The notes beneath the pieces are model-generated. The model saw only the letters and a program-made list of their open reading frames with translations, did not search any database and was not told where the DNA came from. Shown one piece after another: positions 4,898 to 8,048 of a stretch of DNA of 8,048 bases. The position numbers and the translations under genes are program-made. Source of the stretch: Eubacteriales Family XIII. Incertae Sedis bacterium (GTDB taxonomy: Bacteria; Bacillota; Clostridia; Peptostreptococcales; Anaerovoracaceae); NCBI GenBank assembly GCA_031255695.1, contig JAIRSA010000063.1, positions 1 to 8,048 of the forward strand, in the 5' to 3' direction. How positions within the stretch are numbered: the first letter of the stretch is position 1; every line of letters begins with the position of its first letter.

Positions 4898-6148
4898 ATG
4901 AAAAAACTTAAAGGCGCATGCATTATCGGCCAATCAGGCGGGCCGACATCGGTTATCAACGCGAGTGCTCAGGGGTGCATAGAAGCGGCATTGAAGTCAG
5001 ACGCAGTCACGAAAGTCTATGGGGCGGCTTTTGGGATCACTGGAGTGTTGGAGGACAGGCTCTACGACCTTACTTTGGAGGAACCTGCGGAAATTGCCAG
5101 GATGAGGCATACGCCTTCGGCAATATTCGGGTCATGCCGGTACAAGCTTGCGGACCCCCTCACCAACGATACGGATTACCAGAGGATACTGGACGTTTTC
5201 AAGAAGTACGATGTGAGGTATTTTTTCTATAATGGCGGCAATGATTCCATGGACACGTGCAGCAAGATTAGCGCCTTCCTGGGGCAGAACAATTATGACT
5301 GCCGCGTGATAGGGATCCCGAAGACCATCGACAATGACCTCGCGTGCACTGACCATTGCCCAGGCTACGGCAGCGCGGCGAAATATGTGGCCTACACATG
5401 CATGGAGGTGGGGCTTGACGCCAAGGTCTACGGCAATGGCTCCGTGACCGTGCTGGAGATCATGGGCAGGAACGCCGGCTGGCTCACCGCCGCGTCGGCG
5501 CTCGCGAAATCCATGGGCTCCGGCCCCGATCTGATCTACCTGCCGGAAGTCCCCTTCGACCTCGCCGACTTCATCTCGGACGTCAGCCGGATACATGACA
5601 GGCAGCGTGACGTGATGGTCGCGGTCTCCGAGGGGATCAAGGACAAGAACGGCACATATATATCGTCGTATTTTTCCGACACATCGAAGGACAGGGACGC
5701 CTTCGGCCACGCCCGCATGGGCGGCCTGGCGGGCAGCCTGGCGAACTTCGCCAATGCCAAGATCAAGGCGAAGGTCAGGGGGATAGAGCTGTCGCTGCTG
5801 CAGCGCTGCGCTGCGCACGTCGCGTCGAAGACCGATATCGACGAGGCCTATCTCGCGGGCAAGACCGCTTTCGATACGGCCGAGTCGGGCATAAGCGACA
5901 AGATGATCGCCTTCAAGCGCGAGGACGGCCCGGAATACAAGTGTGCGCCGGTCCTGGTCGATCTCGTGGATGTGGCCAACCAGGAGAAGAAGGTGCCGCG
6001 CGAATGGATAAATGTTTCCGGCAATGGCCTGCTTGAGCCATTCCTGGATTATGTCAGGCCGCTCATACAGGGCGAGACCGATCTGCAGATCTCAGGGGGC
6101 GTGCCGCATTTCGCATCCCTCAAGAAGATCATGACAAGGGAGACATAG
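4898..6148 (+). CDS. pfp: Pyrophosphate-type 6-phosphofructokinase, 416 aa
   Basis: A member of the phosphofructokinase family that interconverts fructose 6-phosphate and fructose 1,6-bisphosphate in glycolysis/gluconeogenesis. Motifs: GQSGGPT (11-17, phosphate-donor loop), GGNDS (113-117), PKTIDND (141-147, with the catalytic Asp) and MGRNAG (189-194, sugar-phosphate binding). ATP enzymes usually have GGDGS and PGTIDND. The Asp in the fourth place of GGNDS and the Lys of PKTIDND are the accepted marks of pyrophosphate-dependent enzymes, which work reversibly and save ATP. The length of about 415 fits the non-allosteric pyrophosphate group rather than the 320-residue ATP enzyme. AAAAGGAA ends 9 nt before the ATG. 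The gene is alone, with a spacer of 172 bp upstream and convergent trpA downstream. Family is certain; donor use is inferred from motifs. Confidence 0.93.
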   Translation: MKKLKGACIIGQSGGPTSVINASAQGCIEAALKSDAVTKVYGAAFGITGVLEDRLYDLTLEEPAEIARMRHTPSAIFGSCRYKLADPLTNDTDYQRILDVFKKYDVRYFFYNGGNDSMDTCSKISAFLGQNNYDCRVIGIPKTIDNDLACTDHCPGYGSAAKYVAYTCMEVGLDAKVYGNGSVTVLEIMGRNAGWLTAASALAKSMGSGPDLIYLPEVPFDLADFISDVSRIHDRQRDVMVAVSEGIKDKNGTYISSYFSDTSKDRDAFGHARMGGLAGSLANFANAKIKAKVRGIELSLLQRCAAHVASKTDIDEAYLAGKTAFDTAESGISDKMIAFKREDGPEYKCAPVLVDLVDVANQEKKVPREWINVSGNGLLEPFLDYVRPLIQGETDLQISGGVPHFASLKKIMTRET

Positions 6149-6167
6149 GCCGCTCGCCGGGGCCGGT
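6149..6167. other. 19-bp gap between convergent pfp and trpA
   Basis: The stop codons of the two convergent genes are separated by 19 bp of nearly pure G/C, including CCGGGGCCGG. There is no T tract on either strand, so no ordinary bidirectional terminator is present. Transcripts from both sides may overlap or end by another mechanism. Confidence 0.7.
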
Positions 6168-6950
6168 CTAGCCCTGCATGGCGCGCTTCATCGAGCGGAC
6201 GTAGCTGTACAGCGGATCGGCCGCATCGGCGCCGTGCCCGGCTATTATATCGACAATGGCGCTGCCGACTATGACGCCGTCTGCATGGCGCGCCAGATCG
6301 GCAGCCTGCGACGGGCTGTGTATGCCGAAGCCGACCGCCACCGGAGTGGCGCTGTGCTTGCGGATCTCCGACACTATTGCCGGGATCCCCGCGCCGATTT
6401 CCGCCCTTACGCCTGTGACGCCCAAGGATGAAACGAGATAGATGAACCCTTGGGCGTTTTTCGAAAGCTTTTCGATGCGTGCCGATGACGTGGGCGCGAT
6501 GAGCGTGATTATGTCGATGCCATGCCTCTGCGCATGCCCCGACAGCTCGCCCTGCTCCTCAAAAGGCAGGTCGGGCAGGATGGCCCCGCTGACGCCGCAG
6601 GCCGCGCATTCGGCGAAAAACCGGCTGTAGCCGAAATTGAATACAGGATTGACATAGGTCATAAAAAGCAGGGGCGCTTTCAGGGCGCCCTTCAGCGATC
6701 TTGCGATCCCGAACGCGCTGTCAAGCCCCGACGTGCCGGAGGCGAAAGCCCGCAGATTCGCCTTCTGTATCGTCTCGCCCTCAGCGATGGGATCCGAAAA
6801 CGGTACGCCCAGCTCTATTATGTCCGCCCCCGCCTCGGCCATCTTCAGTATGTACTCGCGTGTCTTCCCGACATCCGGGTCGCCCGCCATCAGATATGCG
6901 ATGAATGCCTTGTTGCCGTTTTCGAACGCCGCACTTATCTTGCTATTCAT
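6168..6950 (-). CDS. trpA: Tryptophan synthase alpha subunit, 260 aa
   Basis: TrpA cleaves indole-3-glycerol phosphate to indole and glyceraldehyde 3-phosphate and passes indole to TrpB through the alpha2beta2 tunnel. It is a TIM barrel: FIAYLMAGDPD (residues 16-26), IIELGVPFSDPIAEG (44-58), FMTYVNPVFNFGYSRF, GAILPDLPFEE, a PTSS loop, YLVSSLGVTG and the phosphate-binding VAVGFGIHSP. E46 matches catalytic Glu49 of the Salmonella enzyme. The position of catalytic Asp60 (usually DPxADG) is E57 here (GAG at 6780-6782), a conservative change that I believe occurs in some natural TrpA lineages. Length is close to normal. The ATG overlaps the end of trpB by 8 nt and is preceded by GGGGGAGA on the minus strand, so it is translationally linked to trpB. 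Confidence 0.97.
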   Translation of the reverse strand: MNSKISAAFENGNKAFIAYLMAGDPDVGKTREYILKMAEAGADIIELGVPFSDPIAEGETIQKANLRAFASGTSGLDSAFGIARSLKGALKAPLLFMTYVNPVFNFGYSRFFAECAACGVSGAILPDLPFEEQGELSGHAQRHGIDIITLIAPTSSARIEKLSKNAQGFIYLVSSLGVTGVRAEIGAGIPAIVSEIRKHSATPVAVGFGIHSPSQAADLARHADGVIVGSAIVDIIAGHGADAADPLYSYVRSMKRAMQG

Positions 6951-8048
6951 TGATATTCTCCCCCGTGTACCTCGCTATCGCGGCCACGTCCTTGTCGCCG
7001 CGCCCTGAGAGGCAGATTATGATGATGTGCTCCCGGCCCAGCCCGCCCGCGTGCCGCATCGCCCACGCGATGGCATGTGCGGATTCTATGGCTGGGATGA
7101 TGCCCTCCATTTTCGAGAGGTAGTAGAAGGCGCCGACCGCCTCGCTGTCCGTTATGGCGACGTATTCCGCCCGCCCGCTTGCGTGCAGCGCAGCGTGTTC
7201 GGGGCCGATGCCGGGGTAGTCCAGCCCGGCCGATATGGAGTAGACGGGCGAGATCTGCCCCGCCTCATCCTGGCAGAAATACGATTTCATGCCGTGCAGT
7301 ATGCCCACGCGCCCCCTAGCTATCGTGGCCGCGTGCCGTTCGGTGTCAATGCCCTCGCCGGCCGCCTCGCAGCCGATCAGCCGTACGCTGGGCTCGTCTA
7401 TGAAATGGCGGAACGCGCCGATGGCGTTTGAGCCGCCGCCGACGCAGGCCACGACGGCCGTAGGCAGCCGGCCCTCCTTTTCGAGTATCTGGGACTTCGC
7501 TTCGCGGCTGATGACGCTCTGGAAATCGCGCACGATGGTGGGGAAGGGGTGCGGCCCCATCACCGAGCCAAGCACGTAGTGTGTGTCGTCTATGCGCCTG
7601 GTCCATTCGCGCATAGTCTCATTGACGGCATCCTTCAATGTCATCGTCCCCGATGTCACTTCGCGCACTTCCGCGCCGAGCATGCGCATGCGGTAGACGT
7701 TGAGCGCCTGGCGGATGGTGTCCTCCCTGCCCATGAACACCTCGCATTCCAGGCCAAGCAGGGCGGCCGCAGTCGCCGCCGCCACGCCGTGCTGCCCGGC
7801 GCCCGTCTCGGCGATTATGCGGGTCTTGCCCATCTTCTTGGCGAGCAGCGCCTGTCCGAGCACGTTGTTTATCTTGTGGGAGCCGGTATGGTTGAGGTCT
7901 TCGCGCTTCAAGTAGATCTTGGCGCCGCCGAGGTCCTTGGTCATGTTTTCGGCATAATACAGCAGCGAGGGCCTGCCTGCGTATTCGCGCAGCAGGTAGT
8001 CGAGCTCCTCGCCGAACTGCCGGTCTTCCTTATAATAGGCGTATGCCT
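6943..8048 (-). CDS. trpB: Tryptophan synthase beta subunit, N-terminus outside window
   Basis: TrpB is the PLP enzyme that condenses indole with serine to make tryptophan. The frame is open to the right edge: 367 codons are present and about 25-35 N-terminal residues are missing, so the internal ATG at 7944 is not the start. Visible: ELDYLLREYAGRPS at the open end, YLKREDLNHTGSHKINN with the PLP-binding Lys (codon at 7873-7875), AETGAGQHG with the family's catalytic Glu, the VGPHPFPTIVRDFQ segment, the CVGGGSNAIG phosphate loop, GLDYPGIGPEHA and LSGRGDKD near the end. This is the standard TrpB1 type that pairs with TrpA, consistent with trpA following directly with overlapping codons (gene order B-A). 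The rest of the trp operon, with its promoter and control, presumably lies to the right of the window. Confidence 0.97.
   Translation of the reverse strand, partial: AYAYYKEDRQFGEELDYLLREYAGRPSLLYYAENMTKDLGGAKIYLKREDLNHTGSHKINNVLGQALLAKKMGKTRIIAETGAGQHGVAAATAAALLGLECEVFMGREDTIRQALNVYRMRMLGAEVREVTSGTMTLKDAVNETMREWTRRIDDTHYVLGSVMGPHPFPTIVRDFQSVISREAKSQILEKEGRLPTAVVACVGGGSNAIGAFRHFIDEPSVRLIGCEAAGEGIDTERHAATIARGRVGILHGMKSYFCQDEAGQISPVYSISAGLDYPGIGPEHAALHASGRAEYVAITDSEAVGAFYYLSKMEGIIPAIESAHAIAWAMRHAGGLGREHIIIICLSGRGDKDVAAIARYTGENINE

Overview
The window reads as a chromosomal segment of a GC-rich, probably anaerobic, S-layer-bearing bacterium. The best guess is a high-GC member of the Clostridia or a related Bacillota lineage, held with low confidence. 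The clues are a surface protein ending in three SLH domains, a pyrophosphate-type phosphofructokinase, strong AGGAGG-like ribosome sites on some genes, and frequent ATA (Ile) and AGG (Arg) codons despite the high GC. No rRNA, tRNA, CRISPR array, transposase or phage gene is visible.

Layout. (1) 1-1188, plus strand: the 3' part of a secreted protein with MBG-like beta repeats, an 18-glycine linker and a C-terminal SLH cell-wall-binding module. (2) 1189-1414: a GC-rich spacer with a hairpin and a 36/35-bp tandem repeat built on a palindromic core, then a short AT-rich stretch. (3) 1415-3973, plus: an 852-residue secreted, very acidic, repeat-rich protein. It has a strongly basic 48-residue extension before its signal peptide and one isolated beta-type domain. 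It is closed by a hairpin at 3989-4034. (4) 4225-4725, plus: ilvN, the regulatory subunit of acetolactate synthase, with its own good promoter and no ilvB next to it. (5) 4898-6148, plus: a pyrophosphate-type 6-phosphofructokinase. (6) 6168-6950 and 6943-8048, minus: trpA and most of trpB, overlapping by 8 nt. They are the end of a trp operon that enters from the right and converges on the phosphofructokinase gene with a 19-bp gap.

How the genes fit together. The left half is cell-surface biology: an SLH-anchored protein followed in the same direction by a secreted acidic protein with no visible anchor of its own. The right half is core metabolism: branched-chain amino acid synthesis, glycolysis/gluconeogenesis and the last step of tryptophan synthesis. 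The halves look like independent transcription units that happen to be neighbours.

I see no convincing new multi-gene system. The parts most worth a second look are the 852-residue surface protein and its unusual N-terminus, the GC-rich palindromic repeat with diverged relatives in other spacers, the glutamate in place of the usual catalytic aspartate in TrpA, and the very short predicted leader of ilvN.
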